Assembly: GCA_019930625.1 (NCBI GenBank)
Contig: CP082844.1
Span: 6,448,001 to 6,512,000 of the forward strand
From: Nocardia asteroides
Lineage (GTDB): Bacteria > Actinomycetota > Actinomycetes > Mycobacteriales > Mycobacteriaceae
Length of the DNA: 64,000 bases
Reading direction: 5' to 3'
The translations under genes and the position numbers were made by a program. This document shows, piece by piece, positions 52,870 to 61,812 of the stretch. Each line of letters begins with the position of its first letter. Position 1 is the stretch's first letter. The notes beneath the pieces are model-generated. The model saw nothing but the letters and a program-made list of their open reading frames with translations, made no database searches and was not told the DNA's origin.

Positions 52870-53784
52870 ATGGCAACCCTCCTCGCGCGCACGCCTGCGC
52901 GGCACCTGCTTTCGGCGGTGATGCCGGTCGTCACGGCGCTACTCGCCTCGATCTTCCTCGTCGGGCCGACCGCCTCCGCCGCACCGTTCTCCGCCGGCTG
53001 CGGCGTCCCGTTGACCCCAGCCGAAACCGCCACGATCGCGCAACTGTCCGACACCGAGACGCTGACGGGTTCGTCACTGCGGCAGCTGGAGCAGGCCATC
53101 GACCAGCACCGGCGGATCACCGAGATCCTGGTCGGCCACCGCGACCCGCGCGGTGTGTTCGCCCTCGGGCTCGACGCGGTGGAACACGCCGCCGTCCTGC
53201 CGCTCCAGCGCGACTCCGCGTCGTTCGACGACCCGGAATGGGCGCATCGGATCAGCCTCGAGCTGCTGTCGCGCTTCCTGCGGAATGTGCACGCCGAATT
53301 CACCGGCGCCCCCGCCGAACCGCACTGGGCGCACTATTTCGGCCTGACCCGCCGCTGCGAGCTGTCCCCCGCGCGCGTCGCGATGGCCGGTTACAACGCG
53401 CATCTGACCGTCGACCTGTCCTATTCCGTCGCCGCTGTCGGCAGCACCGTCGCCAACGCGCGCGACTATTTCCGGATCGTCGACGCGATCGCCCAGCAGG
53501 GCGCGCTGATCGTGGAGACGACCAAGGCGGTCTACGGCGGTGACCTCGGGCCGCTGTGGCGCTTCTACTTCTTCGGCGAGGGCCTGGACGCGTTGCTCGG
53601 TCCCGGCGTCGCCACCGGTCCCCTGCTCCGTCTGGCCGACGCCGGCGCCAACGTCGTCATCTTCGGCAACGGGCTGGCCATGCGGGATCCCGCCTCGGCG
53701 CCGGTCGTCACCGCCGAGATCGACGCACTGTGGCGCGGGCTCGATCTGGGCTTCGAAGCTCTGTCCGGTCTCGGCGGTCTCTAA
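52870..53784 (+). CDS. Secreted DUF5995-family protein
   Basis: 304 aa. A signal peptide (~1-40) ends at PTASA. The mature mostly helical domain has IDQHRRITEILVGHRDPRGVFALGLDAVEHAA and HAEFTGAPAEPHWAHYFGLTRRCELSPARVAMAGYNAHLTVDLSYSV, diagnostic for DUF5995. The conserved His/Asp residues suggest a metal-dependent enzyme, but no activity is established to my knowledge. Convergent with gluconokinase, 4-base overlap of the stops. Confidence 0.85.
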   Translation: MATLLARTPARHLLSAVMPVVTALLASIFLVGPTASAAPFSAGCGVPLTPAETATIAQLSDTETLTGSSLRQLEQAIDQHRRITEILVGHRDPRGVFALGLDAVEHAAVLPLQRDSASFDDPEWAHRISLELLSRFLRNVHAEFTGAPAEPHWAHYFGLTRRCELSPARVAMAGYNAHLTVDLSYSVAAVGSTVANARDYFRIVDAIAQQGALIVETTKAVYGGDLGPLWRFYFFGEGLDALLGPGVATGPLLRLADAGANVVIFGNGLAMRDPASAPVVTAEIDALWRGLDLGFEALSGLGGL

Positions 53785-54290
53785 CCGGCATATCTCCGCA
53801 GTGCTGCCACGGCTTCCCGGACCACATCCGCGGGAGGTCGTGTCGCGTCGACGGCGCCGCCGTCCTCGTCGGGATCCAGTGGCTCGAGGGCGGCCAGCTG
53901 CGAATCGAGCAGGCTCGACGGCATGAAATGCCCGCGCCGCTCGGCCATGCGGCGCTCGAGTTCACCCCGAGGGACGTGCAGGTGGAGAAAGAACGTATCG
54001 GGGGCACTCGCGCGTAGCCGGTCGCGGTATGCCCGTTTCAGGGCGGAGCAGGTGACGACAGCTCCCCGGCCGCGTCGCTCGGCCATCCAGGCGGCCAGGG
54101 CGTCGAGCCAGGGTTCGCGGTCGGCGTCGCCCAGCGGCGTGCCTGCCGCCATCTTCGCGACGTTCGCGGACGGGTGGAAGTCGTCGCCTTCGGCGTACTC
54201 GACGCGAAGCGCGTCGGCCAACCGGGTGCCGACCGTCGTCTTTCCCGAACCCGACACCCCCATCACGACGATCACCGGTACATCGCGCAC
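53781..54290 (-). CDS. gntK: Gluconokinase, GntK family
   Basis: 169 aa. P-loop GVSGSGKTTVG (11-21); EGDDFHPSANVAKMAAGTPLGDADREPWL is the gluconate-binding signature; CSALKRAYRDRLR and HFMPSSLLDSQLAALEPL are further family hallmarks. Phosphorylates D-gluconate to 6-phosphogluconate for the pentose phosphate pathway. No gluconate permease or regulator adjoins it. Confidence 0.95.
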   Translation of the reverse strand: MRDVPVIVVMGVSGSGKTTVGTRLADALRVEYAEGDDFHPSANVAKMAAGTPLGDADREPWLDALAAWMAERRGRGAVVTCSALKRAYRDRLRASAPDTFFLHLHVPRGELERRMAERRGHFMPSSLLDSQLAALEPLDPDEDGGAVDATRPPADVVREAVAALRRYAG

Positions 54291-54498
54291 TCGAACCTTC
54301 TTCCCCTACGGTGGCGCATCTCGTGCTCGCGAACTTGTCATCGGCCACAATCCCACGGCTGGTCACTTCGTCGGCCCGTGCAGTGACGATCGCACCGAGC
54401 GCCTCTGGATTTCGAGGACCGCAACTACGCGATCGGCCGGACAAAGCGCGACCATCGGCGCGAGTCGCCGATCGGCCGACAGACTAGGGTCGGGAGAC

Positions 54499-55419
54499 AT
54501 GGAACTACGCATCTTCACCGAGCCGCAGCAGGGCGCGAGCTATGACACACTGCTCACCGTTGCCAAGGCCACCGAGGACTTGGGCTTCGACGCGTTCTTC
54601 CGCTCCGACCACTACCTGAGCATGGGCGGCGCCGACGGGCTGCCCGGCCCCACCGACGCCTGGATCACCCTCGCCGGTCTGGCCAGGGAGACCCAGCGGA
54701 TCCGCTTGGGCACCCTGGTCACCGCCGCCACCTTCCGGCTGCCCGGCCCGCTGGCTATCCAGGTCGCGCAGGTGGATCAGATGTCCGGCGGCCGGGTCGA
54801 GCTGGGCCTCGGCAGCGGCTGGTTCGCCGAGGAGCACGCCGCCTACGGCATCCCCTTCCCCGCCGACAAATTCGCCCGGCTGGAAGAACAGCTGGCCGTC
54901 ATCACCGGGCTCTGGGCGACGAAACTCGGCGACACCTTCAGCTACGACGGCAAGTACTACCAGCTCACCGACTCCCCCGCCCTGCCCAAGCCGGTGCAGG
55001 ATCCGGTGCCGGTGGTGATCGGCGGGCAGGGCGCCACCCGCACCCCCCGGCTGGCAGCGCAGTACGCCACCGAGTTCAACATGCCGTTCTCCTCGATCGA
55101 GGACAGCGCGCGGCAGTTCGACCGGGTGCGCGCCGCGGCCGAAGCGCGCGGCCGCGCGGCCGACGATCTGGTCTACTCCAACGCGCTGGTGGTCTGCGTC
55201 GGCGCGAACGACGCCGAGGTGGCGCGCCGGGCCGCGGCGATCGGACGCGAGGTGGACGAGCTGAAGACCAACGGCCTGGCGGGCTCTCCCGCCGAGGTGG
55301 TGGACAAGATCGGCCGGTACGCCGAGATCGGCACCAGCCGTATCTACCTTCAGGTGCTGGATCTGAGCGATCTCGGGCATCTCGAGTTGATTTCCGCGGA
55401 GGTGGGCTCGCAACTGTGA
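54499..55419 (+). CDS. LLM-class F420-dependent oxidoreductase
   Basis: 306 aa from ATG 54499, with CGGGAGA upstream. Motifs: MELRIFTEPQQGASYDTLLTVAKATEDLGFDAFFRSDHYL, TQRIRLGTLVTAATFRLPGPLAIQVAQVDQMSGGRVELGLGSGWFAEEH. This is an actinobacterial F420-dependent luciferase-like subfamily. Substrate unknown. It is followed by a strong shared terminator. Confidence 0.9.
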   Translation: MELRIFTEPQQGASYDTLLTVAKATEDLGFDAFFRSDHYLSMGGADGLPGPTDAWITLAGLARETQRIRLGTLVTAATFRLPGPLAIQVAQVDQMSGGRVELGLGSGWFAEEHAAYGIPFPADKFARLEEQLAVITGLWATKLGDTFSYDGKYYQLTDSPALPKPVQDPVPVVIGGQGATRTPRLAAQYATEFNMPFSSIEDSARQFDRVRAAAEARGRAADDLVYSNALVVCVGANDAEVARRAAAIGREVDELKTNGLAGSPAEVVDKIGRYAEIGTSRIYLQVLDLSDLGHLELISAEVGSQL

Positions 55420-55422
55420 GTT

Positions 55423-55454
55423 CGCGTGGGTCGCTCTTCGGAGCAGCCCACGCG
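55423..55454. terminator. Bidirectional terminator with UUCG tetraloop
   Basis: CGCGTGGG (55423-55430) pairs with CCCACGCG (55447-55454). An inner GCTC-TTCG-GAGC forms a stable tetraloop, separated by a 2x2 mismatch. It begins 3 bases after the LLM stop and overlaps the end of the convergent CocE gene region, so it serves both. Confidence 0.82.
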
Positions 55455-55456
55455 GC

Positions 55457-57508
55457 TCAGCCCAGCGGGCGGTTGGTCGGCACGATGACGAAGCTCGGCG
55501 CCGACGGATCCAACCTGAGGTGCTGAGGCTTCAGTTCGGTGTTGTTGAGCATCGGCCGGAAGGCCAGCGCCTTCGGCGAGTTGGCCGCGAAGACGTCGAT
55601 CCGCAGCCGATGTCCGGGTTGCAGCACCGCTTGAGTCGGGATGACCGCGATGTCCAACGCCACCGGCTCACCGGGCACGACCGGCTGCACACTGTCGAGG
55701 GTGATCGGGTTGAACGGGTCGGTCAGGTCGCCGGTCGGCGTGCGGCCGCTCTTCTGTTCGTCGATGGCGCGCAGTGAGGCGGTGAGTTGCCCGGTGGTCA
55801 GCACCTTCGACGAGCCGTCGGGTGCGACGTCGTTCACCGTGACGCTCCAGTAGCCGTCGGCGGCGTCGTGCACGGTGTTGAGATGCACGTTCACCGGGCC
55901 CGAGATGACCGTGGGCTCGGTCATCGGCACGCTCGTGAAGGTCAGCGCGTTGCGCTCGGCGATGCGCGAGTCCTTCGCGCACACGTCCAGCACCGCGGCC
56001 ATCCCGGCCGAGCCCTGCGCGGTGTCGCGGGAACACGCCGCGGCCAGGCCCGGCGCCACCGTCAAGGTCCGCCGTTCGTCCGGAACGCTCATCGTCAACG
56101 ATCCGTCGTGCACGGCTTTTCCGGCGGTGCCGCTCGGCGCGGCCGACAGGTACACGCGGCGATGGTTGAAGTCCTTCTGCGGGAACTGCCCGAGGGTGAT
56201 CCAGCCGCCGCCTTGTTCCCACACGGTGATCGGCCCGAACTCGCCCAAGCCGTGGTCGATGTCCTTCAACCACTTGTCGAACCAGATCCGCTGCAACACG
56301 TCCAGCCGCGGCGGCGCGCCGGGAACACCAGTCCCCGCACCGGGATTCGCGTGATAGGTGTCGCCGACGATCAGTTGTTTCTTGCCCGCGGGCAGCGGAA
56401 TCGCGTTGTAGAGCTTGGTCGCGCTGTTGGCGAAGATGTCGTGCCAGCCGCCGTAGACGAAGGTGGGCACCGTGATGCGTTCCGGATGTCCCTGGATGCC
56501 GCGCCGGAAGTAACTGTCGGCGTCCAGCGCGTCGGCCAGCGCGGGCGGCACGTGATCGAGCGAAGGGGTGAGCAGCGCCTGGGCCAGCAGGTCGACATTG
56601 CTGGCCGGGTCGGACATCCGTTCGTGCAGCCACTGCCAGTCGAACGTGCCGTTCAGCATCGACCGCACGTCGGGAATCAGCTTCAACTGGTTGACGGTGC
56701 TGAGCCACATCGGAAGGAACGTCGTCCCCACACCGCCGCCCGGGGCGACGACGTCGCGCATGAGATCGCTGCCCGGTTCCACGGGAAAGATCGCCTTCAG
56801 CGGCGCGGGGGCGTTCTCGGCGGCACGGAGCTGGTTGATTCCGGAGTACGAGCCGCCGCTCATCCCGATCCGGCCGTTCGACCACGGCTGCGCGGCAGCC
56901 CATTCGATCACCTCACGGGTGTCGAGCTGTTCCCGCTCGCCGAGGGTGTCCCACTCCCCCTGGGAGAAACCGGTACCGCGCACGTCGACGACAACCTGGG
57001 TGTATCCGGCACGGATCAGGTTGCGATCGAGACCGAGCACGGTCTGCACGGTGCCGCCGTCGACCGCGTGCAGCAGGTCACCGAAACCACTGACCGGCGT
57101 CCGGGACAGGTTCACCCGGTTCACCAGCCGCAACGTCAGCGGCTGTAATCCGGGCACGGCGAGCGCCGTATCGATCAGATTGGTCATGAGCTTGGTGTAC
57201 GGCGTGAGGTTCACGATGGTCGGCAGCGGCTGCTGCTCCACCACGCCTGCCTGCTTCACCGGCCGGTAGACGTTGGCCTTCAGCACGACACCGTCGCTCA
57301 TCCGGATCGGGACGTCCCAGTCGATGTGCACGTCGGCATACGGCTGGGGACCGTCGTGCAACGCGGTCCACCGCACCCGGTGCGCGTCCACCGACGGCTC
57401 CGCCACCGCGGGCGCCGTCGCGAGACCCACGGTCGCCAGCACCACGGCCGTGGCCGCCATCCGGACCGCCCTGATCAACGTTCGTCCCACGACACGCCGC
57501 GATGCCAT
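55457..57508 (-). CDS. Secreted CocE/NonD-family alpha/beta hydrolase
   Basis: 683 aa from ATG 57508, with GAGGGAG upstream. A signal peptide (~1-37) ends at PAVAE. The hydrolase domain has the nucleophile elbow GMSGGSYSG (Ser 220) and an upstream oxyanion Tyr region NLTPYTK. The C-terminal jelly roll (~460-683) matches X-Pro dipeptidyl-peptidase type family members. It cleaves an ester or amide outside the membrane. Physiological substrate unknown. It is divergent from the dienelactone-hydrolase-like gene. Confidence 0.9.
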   Translation of the reverse strand: MASRRVVGRTLIRAVRMAATAVVLATVGLATAPAVAEPSVDAHRVRWTALHDGPQPYADVHIDWDVPIRMSDGVVLKANVYRPVKQAGVVEQQPLPTIVNLTPYTKLMTNLIDTALAVPGLQPLTLRLVNRVNLSRTPVSGFGDLLHAVDGGTVQTVLGLDRNLIRAGYTQVVVDVRGTGFSQGEWDTLGEREQLDTREVIEWAAAQPWSNGRIGMSGGSYSGINQLRAAENAPAPLKAIFPVEPGSDLMRDVVAPGGGVGTTFLPMWLSTVNQLKLIPDVRSMLNGTFDWQWLHERMSDPASNVDLLAQALLTPSLDHVPPALADALDADSYFRRGIQGHPERITVPTFVYGGWHDIFANSATKLYNAIPLPAGKKQLIVGDTYHANPGAGTGVPGAPPRLDVLQRIWFDKWLKDIDHGLGEFGPITVWEQGGGWITLGQFPQKDFNHRRVYLSAAPSGTAGKAVHDGSLTMSVPDERRTLTVAPGLAAACSRDTAQGSAGMAAVLDVCAKDSRIAERNALTFTSVPMTEPTVISGPVNVHLNTVHDAADGYWSVTVNDVAPDGSSKVLTTGQLTASLRAIDEQKSGRTPTGDLTDPFNPITLDSVQPVVPGEPVALDIAVIPTQAVLQPGHRLRIDVFAANSPKALAFRPMLNNTELKPQHLRLDPSAPSFVIVPTNRPLG

Positions 57509-57683
57509 CTCGCTCCCTCGACCGGTATCCGGTTCACAGACCGGCCATCGATTGCCCGACTTGGCGCCGAACTTAGCAATCTGCTGGCAAATCTTGTGGG
57601 AGGTGCGGTCGGGCCGGTTTGTCGCGGGCGGACAGCGGGTGAACGCCGCCCAGGCGCGGGCGATGCGGATTATGGTGAGGCGC

Positions 57684-58583
57684 ATGACGCCGCTGCAGCG
57701 CTACATCGCGGAGGAGATCGCGGCCGATCACGCCGACGGCATACTCACCCGGCGGGAGGCACTGCGAAGGCTGGGGCTGCTCGGGCTGGGCGGCACCACC
57801 GCGGCCGCCCTACTGGCCGCCTGCGCGAACAGCGACAACGGAAGCTCCGAGCGGGCGCCGTCCCCTTCGTCCCCTACGCCGCCACCCGGTGCCGCCTCCG
57901 CACTCCCCGCCACCCCCGTCACGTTCACCGGCACCGGCGGGACGTCGTTGCAAGCCGCCTGGGCGCCCGCTCCGCAACCACGGGGCGGTGTGCTCGTCGT
58001 CCACGAGAACAAAGGTCTCACCGACCACATCCGTTCGGTGGCAGGCAGATTCGCGGGCGCCGGATACTCCGCGCTCGCGATCGACCTCCTCTCCGCGCGC
58101 GGCGGCACGGCCGCGTTCACCGATCCGGCCGCGGCCACCGCCGAACTCGGACGTATTCCACCCGAACAGCTCGTCGCCGATTTGCGCGCCGGGCTCGACG
58201 AACTCCAGCGCCGGGTCGAGGGTAAGAAGCTCGGCGCCACCGGTTTCTGTTTCGGCGGTGGCCTGACCTGGTTGCTTCTGGCCTCCGGCCCGTCACCGCT
58301 CGCCGCGGCGACGCCCTTCTACGGGCCTTTCCCGGACAATGGTGATCTGTCCGCGTCGAAGGCGGCGGTGCTCGGGGTGTACGCGGCGTCCGACGCTCGG
58401 GTGAACGCCTCCAGGCCCGCCGCCGAAGCGGCACTGGCCCGCTCTGGCAACCCGAACCAGATCTTCACCGCACCCGACGCCGAGCACGCCTTCTTCAACG
58501 ATACCGGCCAGCGGTACGACGCCACAGCGGCCACCGAGGCGTGGCGTCGCGTATTGGACTGGTACGGAACGTATCTGGGCTGA
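57684..58583 (+). CDS. Tat-exported lipoprotein of the dienelactone hydrolase family
   Basis: 299 aa, start taken at ATG 57684. The twin-arginine signal is TRREALRRLGLLG, with lipobox LLAAC (Cys 47), so it is probably Tat-exported and lipidated. The alpha/beta hydrolase has the DLH triad: Cys 189 in GFCFGGG, Asp 237 (AASDARV) and His 268 (AEHAFF), plus HENKGL (Glu 108). It hydrolyses enol lactones or similar esters. The start codon is uncertain; ATG 57672 and 57663 are in frame. Confidence 0.9.
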   Translation: MTPLQRYIAEEIAADHADGILTRREALRRLGLLGLGGTTAAALLAACANSDNGSSERAPSPSSPTPPPGAASALPATPVTFTGTGGTSLQAAWAPAPQPRGGVLVVHENKGLTDHIRSVAGRFAGAGYSALAIDLLSARGGTAAFTDPAAATAELGRIPPEQLVADLRAGLDELQRRVEGKKLGATGFCFGGGLTWLLLASGPSPLAAATPFYGPFPDNGDLSASKAAVLGVYAASDARVNASRPAAEAALARSGNPNQIFTAPDAEHAFFNDTGQRYDATAATEAWRRVLDWYGTYLG

Positions 58584-58690
58584 TGTCGACTGCGGGCCAC
58601 TTCCTCGGGATCCGAGCGCCTCTGCGAGGCGCGGGTTCCGGCCGTCGATCGCGATGGGCCGCCCGAGGGCAGCGCAGGACCGGAGGCCCC

Positions 58691-59809
58691 ATGGCGAGGG
58701 CGGACTCGCAGGCGCCGCGAGCGCGTGCGGTGATCGCCGTGCTCCTGGTGACGGCGGTGGCGGCATGTGGCGAAGAGAACCCGGCCGGACCGAGCAGCCC
58801 GCCGCCCGCGAGTGCAGGCACCATCGCACCGAGCGACCCGGCGGGGTGGCCCGACCTCGGTGCCGCCGAGGAAGTCGCGACCGACATCGATGTTCCGTGG
58901 GGCCTGGCCTTCCTGCCCGACGGCGCCGCGCTGGTCTCCGAGCGGGACTCCGGACGGATACTGCGCGTCGCCGCGGGCCGTGCGCCGGAGCAGGTGTATC
59001 AGGTGCCAGATGTCGCGGCACGCGGCGAAGGCGGACTACTGGGACTCGCCGTCGCGCCGGATTACGCGGAAAATCCCTACGTATACGCCTATTTCACCAC
59101 CGAGACGGACAACCGCATCGTGCGGTTCCGGCTCGACGGCCGGCCGGAGGTGCTGATCGCCGGAATCGCCGAGGCGGGAAACCACAACGGTGGGCGGATC
59201 GCGTTCGGACCGGACGGCATGCTGTACGCCGGGACCGGCGACGCCGGGCAAGCCGGACGATCGCAGGATCCGGCAAGCCCGAACGGGAAGATCCTCCGCT
59301 TGACTCCCGAAGGCCGCCCCGCTCCGGGCAATCCGTCTCCCGGCTCGCCGGTCTACAGTCTCGGCCACCGCAACGTGCAAGGACTGGCATGGGACCGGGA
59401 CGGCCGATTGTTCGCGGCGGAGTTCGGCCAGAACCGGTTCGACGAGATCAATCTGATCGAGCCCGGCCGCAACTACGGCTGGCCCGACGTCGAGGGCTCG
59501 GGCGGCGCCGACCGCGGCTTCACCGATCCGCTGGTGACCTGGACCACCGCCGAATCCTCCCCCTCGGGCATCGCCATCGCCGGGGACACCTTGTACGCCG
59601 CCGCGTTGCGGGGCGAGCGGCTGTGGACCGTGCCGCTCACGGAAGGTCGCACAGGTGGCCCTCGAGCCGAACTCCGTGACCGTTACGGCCGGTTGCGCAC
59701 CGTGGCGGTCGCACCGGACGGCGCGTTGTGGCTCACCACCTCCAATACCGACGGCCGGGGCGACCCCGCGGACGGTGACGATCGCGTCCTGCGTTTCCCG
59801 GCCCGGTGA
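58691..59809 (+). CDS. PQQ-dependent sugar dehydrogenase-like lipoprotein
   Basis: 372 aa from ATG 58691, with GGAGG upstream. A signal peptide with lipobox VAAC (Cys 26) is followed by a six-bladed beta-propeller of the soluble glucose dehydrogenase type: DVPWGLAFLPDG, GEGGLLGLAVAPDY, NHNGGRIAFGPDGMLYAGTGD, GHRNVQGLAWD, NYGWPDVEG. The His and other PQQ ligands look plausible. It is similar in layout to mycobacterial LppZ. Whether it binds PQQ or a sugar is unknown. Confidence 0.9.
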   Translation: MARADSQAPRARAVIAVLLVTAVAACGEENPAGPSSPPPASAGTIAPSDPAGWPDLGAAEEVATDIDVPWGLAFLPDGAALVSERDSGRILRVAAGRAPEQVYQVPDVAARGEGGLLGLAVAPDYAENPYVYAYFTTETDNRIVRFRLDGRPEVLIAGIAEAGNHNGGRIAFGPDGMLYAGTGDAGQAGRSQDPASPNGKILRLTPEGRPAPGNPSPGSPVYSLGHRNVQGLAWDRDGRLFAAEFGQNRFDEINLIEPGRNYGWPDVEGSGGADRGFTDPLVTWTTAESSPSGIAIAGDTLYAAALRGERLWTVPLTEGRTGGPRAELRDRYGRLRTVAVAPDGALWLTTSNTDGRGDPADGDDRVLRFPAR

Positions 59810-59901
59810 GCCACCGAGGGAATCGGCACCGAGGTCGGTCGGCCGCACTGCCGTAGCGCCTCGGATGCTGGTGCTGTGACGAGCGTTACCGGTCATTTCT
59901 A

Positions 59902-59911
59902 TTGTGCACAA
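59902..59911. promoter_or_regulatory. OhrR operator candidate
   Basis: TTGTGCACAA is a perfect 10-bp palindrome 27 bp upstream of the ohrR start, followed by an AT-rich segment CAAAATTG. OhrR proteins bind AT-rich palindromes in their own promoter, so this is a likely autoregulatory site. Confidence 0.55.
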
Positions 59912-59937
59912 CAAAATTGCTCACTACGTTATTGCTC

Positions 59938-60384
59938 ATGACCGATCACCTCACCCTCGACAAGCAGCTGTGCTTCCCGCTCTACGCGGCGTCCCGGGCG
60001 ATGACGGCGGTCTACCGCCCGAAGCTGGAACGGCTCGGGCTCACCTATCCGCAGTACCTGGTGATGCTGGCGCTGTGGGAACGCGACGAACGCAGCGTCG
60101 GCGATGTCTGCCACGCGCTCGACCTGGATTCCGGCACGCTCTCCCCGCTGCTCAAGCGGCTGGAGGCGGCGGGACTGGTCGAGCGGCGGCGGTCGGCCGC
60201 CGACGAGCGACGCGTCGACATCCGGCTCACCGAGCGCGGGCGCGTGCTGCGGACCGAGGCGGGCGACATCCCGGCCCAGATGGCCGAGGCCAGTGGCCTG
60301 TCGATGGACGACGTCGTCGCGTTGCGCGACATCCTGCACCGACTGACCGACGCGCTGAAGTCACAAGTGAACGAAGGAGACTAG
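59938..60384 (+). CDS. ohrR: MarR-family organic peroxide sensor OhrR
   Basis: 148 aa from ATG 59938. N-terminal [17 protein letters not shown] contains the redox-sensing Cys 12 of OhrR. The winged helix has [62 protein letters not shown]. Cysteine oxidation by organic hydroperoxides releases the repressor. It is followed 2 bp later by ohr. Confidence 0.95.
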   Translation: MTDHLTLDKQLCFPLYAASRAMTAVYRPKLERLGLTYPQYLVMLALWERDERSVGDVCHALDLDSGTLSPLLKRLEAAGLVERRRSAADERRVDIRLTERGRVLRTEAGDIPAQMAEASGLSMDDVVALRDILHRLTDALKSQVNEGD

Positions 60385-60386
60385 AC

Positions 60387-60809
60387 ATGCAGATCCTCTA
60401 CACCGCCGAGGCCCTGGCCAACGGGGACGGCCGCAACGGCCACGCACGCAGCACCGACGGCAAGATCGATGTCGGCCTGTCGGCTCCCAAGGAAATGGGC
60501 GGCAGCGGCGAGGGCACCAACCCCGAGCAGCTGTTCGCGGCGGGCTACGCGGCGTGCTTCCATTCCGCGCTGCGCCTGGTCGGCAAGCAGGCGCAGGCGA
60601 ACATCGATGACTCGGCGGTCGGCGCGAAGGTCGGCATCGGCACGAACGGCGCCGGCGGCTTCGGCTTGGCGGTTACGCTGGAGGTCTCGCTCCCCCATCT
60701 GTCCCGGGAGGACGCGCAGGCGCTCGCCGACAAGGCACACCAGGTGTGCCCGTATTCCAACGCGACCCGCGGCAACATCGACGTCCAGGTCCTTGTCGCC
60801 GACGACTGA
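60387..60809 (+). CDS. ohr: Organic hydroperoxide resistance protein Ohr
   Basis: 140 aa, with GAAGGAG upstream. The reactive cysteine Cys 57 (YAACFHSAL) and the resolving cysteine Cys 121 (HQVCPYSNATRGN) define the Ohr/OsmC peroxidase site, and GGSGEGTNPEQLFAAGYAACF is the family signature. It reduces organic hydroperoxides with a dithiol reductant. In an operon with its repressor. Confidence 0.96.
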   Translation: MQILYTAEALANGDGRNGHARSTDGKIDVGLSAPKEMGGSGEGTNPEQLFAAGYAACFHSALRLVGKQAQANIDDSAVGAKVGIGTNGAGGFGLAVTLEVSLPHLSREDAQALADKAHQVCPYSNATRGNIDVQVLVADD

Positions 60810-60825
60810 TCGAGAAGGAGCGGAT

Positions 60826-61812
60826 ATGCGTGCCGTAGTCATCGAACGATTCGGCGAACCGAAGGACGTGCTGACCACCGCCGAACGCCCGGTACCCGAA
60901 CCCGGGCCTGGCGAGGTGCGGCTCGCGCTGATCCTGTCGCCGATCCACAATCACGACCTGGCCATCGTGCGCGGCGTGTACGGCTACCGGCCCGAGTTGC
61001 CCGCCGTCCCGGGCAGCGAGGCGGTCGCGCGCGTCGACGCGGTGGGCCCCGGGGTCACCCACATGTCGGTCGGCCGGCGGGTGACGGTCTCCGGTGCGCA
61101 GAACGTGTGGGCCGAGTACTTCGTCGTCCCGGCTCGTCAGGTCGTTCCACTGCCGGACACGGTGCCCGACGAGACCGCGGCGCAGCTGCTGGCCATGCCG
61201 CTGAGCGCGCTGATGCTGATCGAGGATCTCGGTCTGCGTTCCGGCGAGTGGCTGGCGATCAATGCCGCCAATGGCGCGGTCGGCAGGCTCGTCAACGTCT
61301 TCGCGCGGCAACGCGGTCTGCGCGTCTTGAATCTGGTTCGCGGCCCAGGCTCGGCCGCGGCGCTGCGTGAACTCGGCTACGAGCCGGTGCTCGACACCGA
61401 GAGCGAGGGCTGGCGCGACCAAGTGGAAGCGGCGACGTCGGGCGCTCCGATCCTCCGGGCGGTCGATCAGGTGGGCGGGCGCGCGGCTGCCGATGAAGTG
61501 GCGTTGCTCGCACCCGGCGGCCAGCTGATCTCCTTCGGCGCGCTGTCGGGTCAGCCGCTCGCACTCGATCCGGGCCGTCTCATCTTCGGTCAGACCGTGG
61601 TCAAGGGCTTCTGGGGCGCCAAGCGGATCGAGGAGGTCGACCCCGAGCACCGCGGACAGCTCATCAGCGAATTGGTCGACCTCGCGGCCCGCGGCGTGCT
61701 GCGGCTGGACGTCGAAGGCGCGTATCCGCTGGAGGCCGCGGCGGACGCCGCGATCGCCACCGAGACGCCGGGCCGCGCCGCCAAGATCGCGCTGCGCGCT
61801 CAGCCCGCCTGA
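60826..61812 (+). CDS. Zinc-independent medium-chain dehydrogenase (quinone-oxidoreductase-like)
   Basis: 328 aa, 16 bp after ohr with GAAGGAG upstream, so it is in the ohrR-ohr operon. GroES-like N-terminus (PGSEAVARVDAVGPGV) and cofactor domain with AINAANGAVGRLVNVFARQRG. Lacks the zinc ligands of alcohol dehydrogenases. Similar enzymes reduce enones or quinones, consistent with detoxifying lipid-peroxidation products. Overlaps the convergent FAD gene by 13 bases. Confidence 0.88.
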   Translation: MRAVVIERFGEPKDVLTTAERPVPEPGPGEVRLALILSPIHNHDLAIVRGVYGYRPELPAVPGSEAVARVDAVGPGVTHMSVGRRVTVSGAQNVWAEYFVVPARQVVPLPDTVPDETAAQLLAMPLSALMLIEDLGLRSGEWLAINAANGAVGRLVNVFARQRGLRVLNLVRGPGSAAALRELGYEPVLDTESEGWRDQVEAATSGAPILRAVDQVGGRAAADEVALLAPGGQLISFGALSGQPLALDPGRLIFGQTVVKGFWGAKRIEEVDPEHRGQLISELVDLAARGVLRLDVEGAYPLEAAADAAIATETPGRAAKIALRAQPA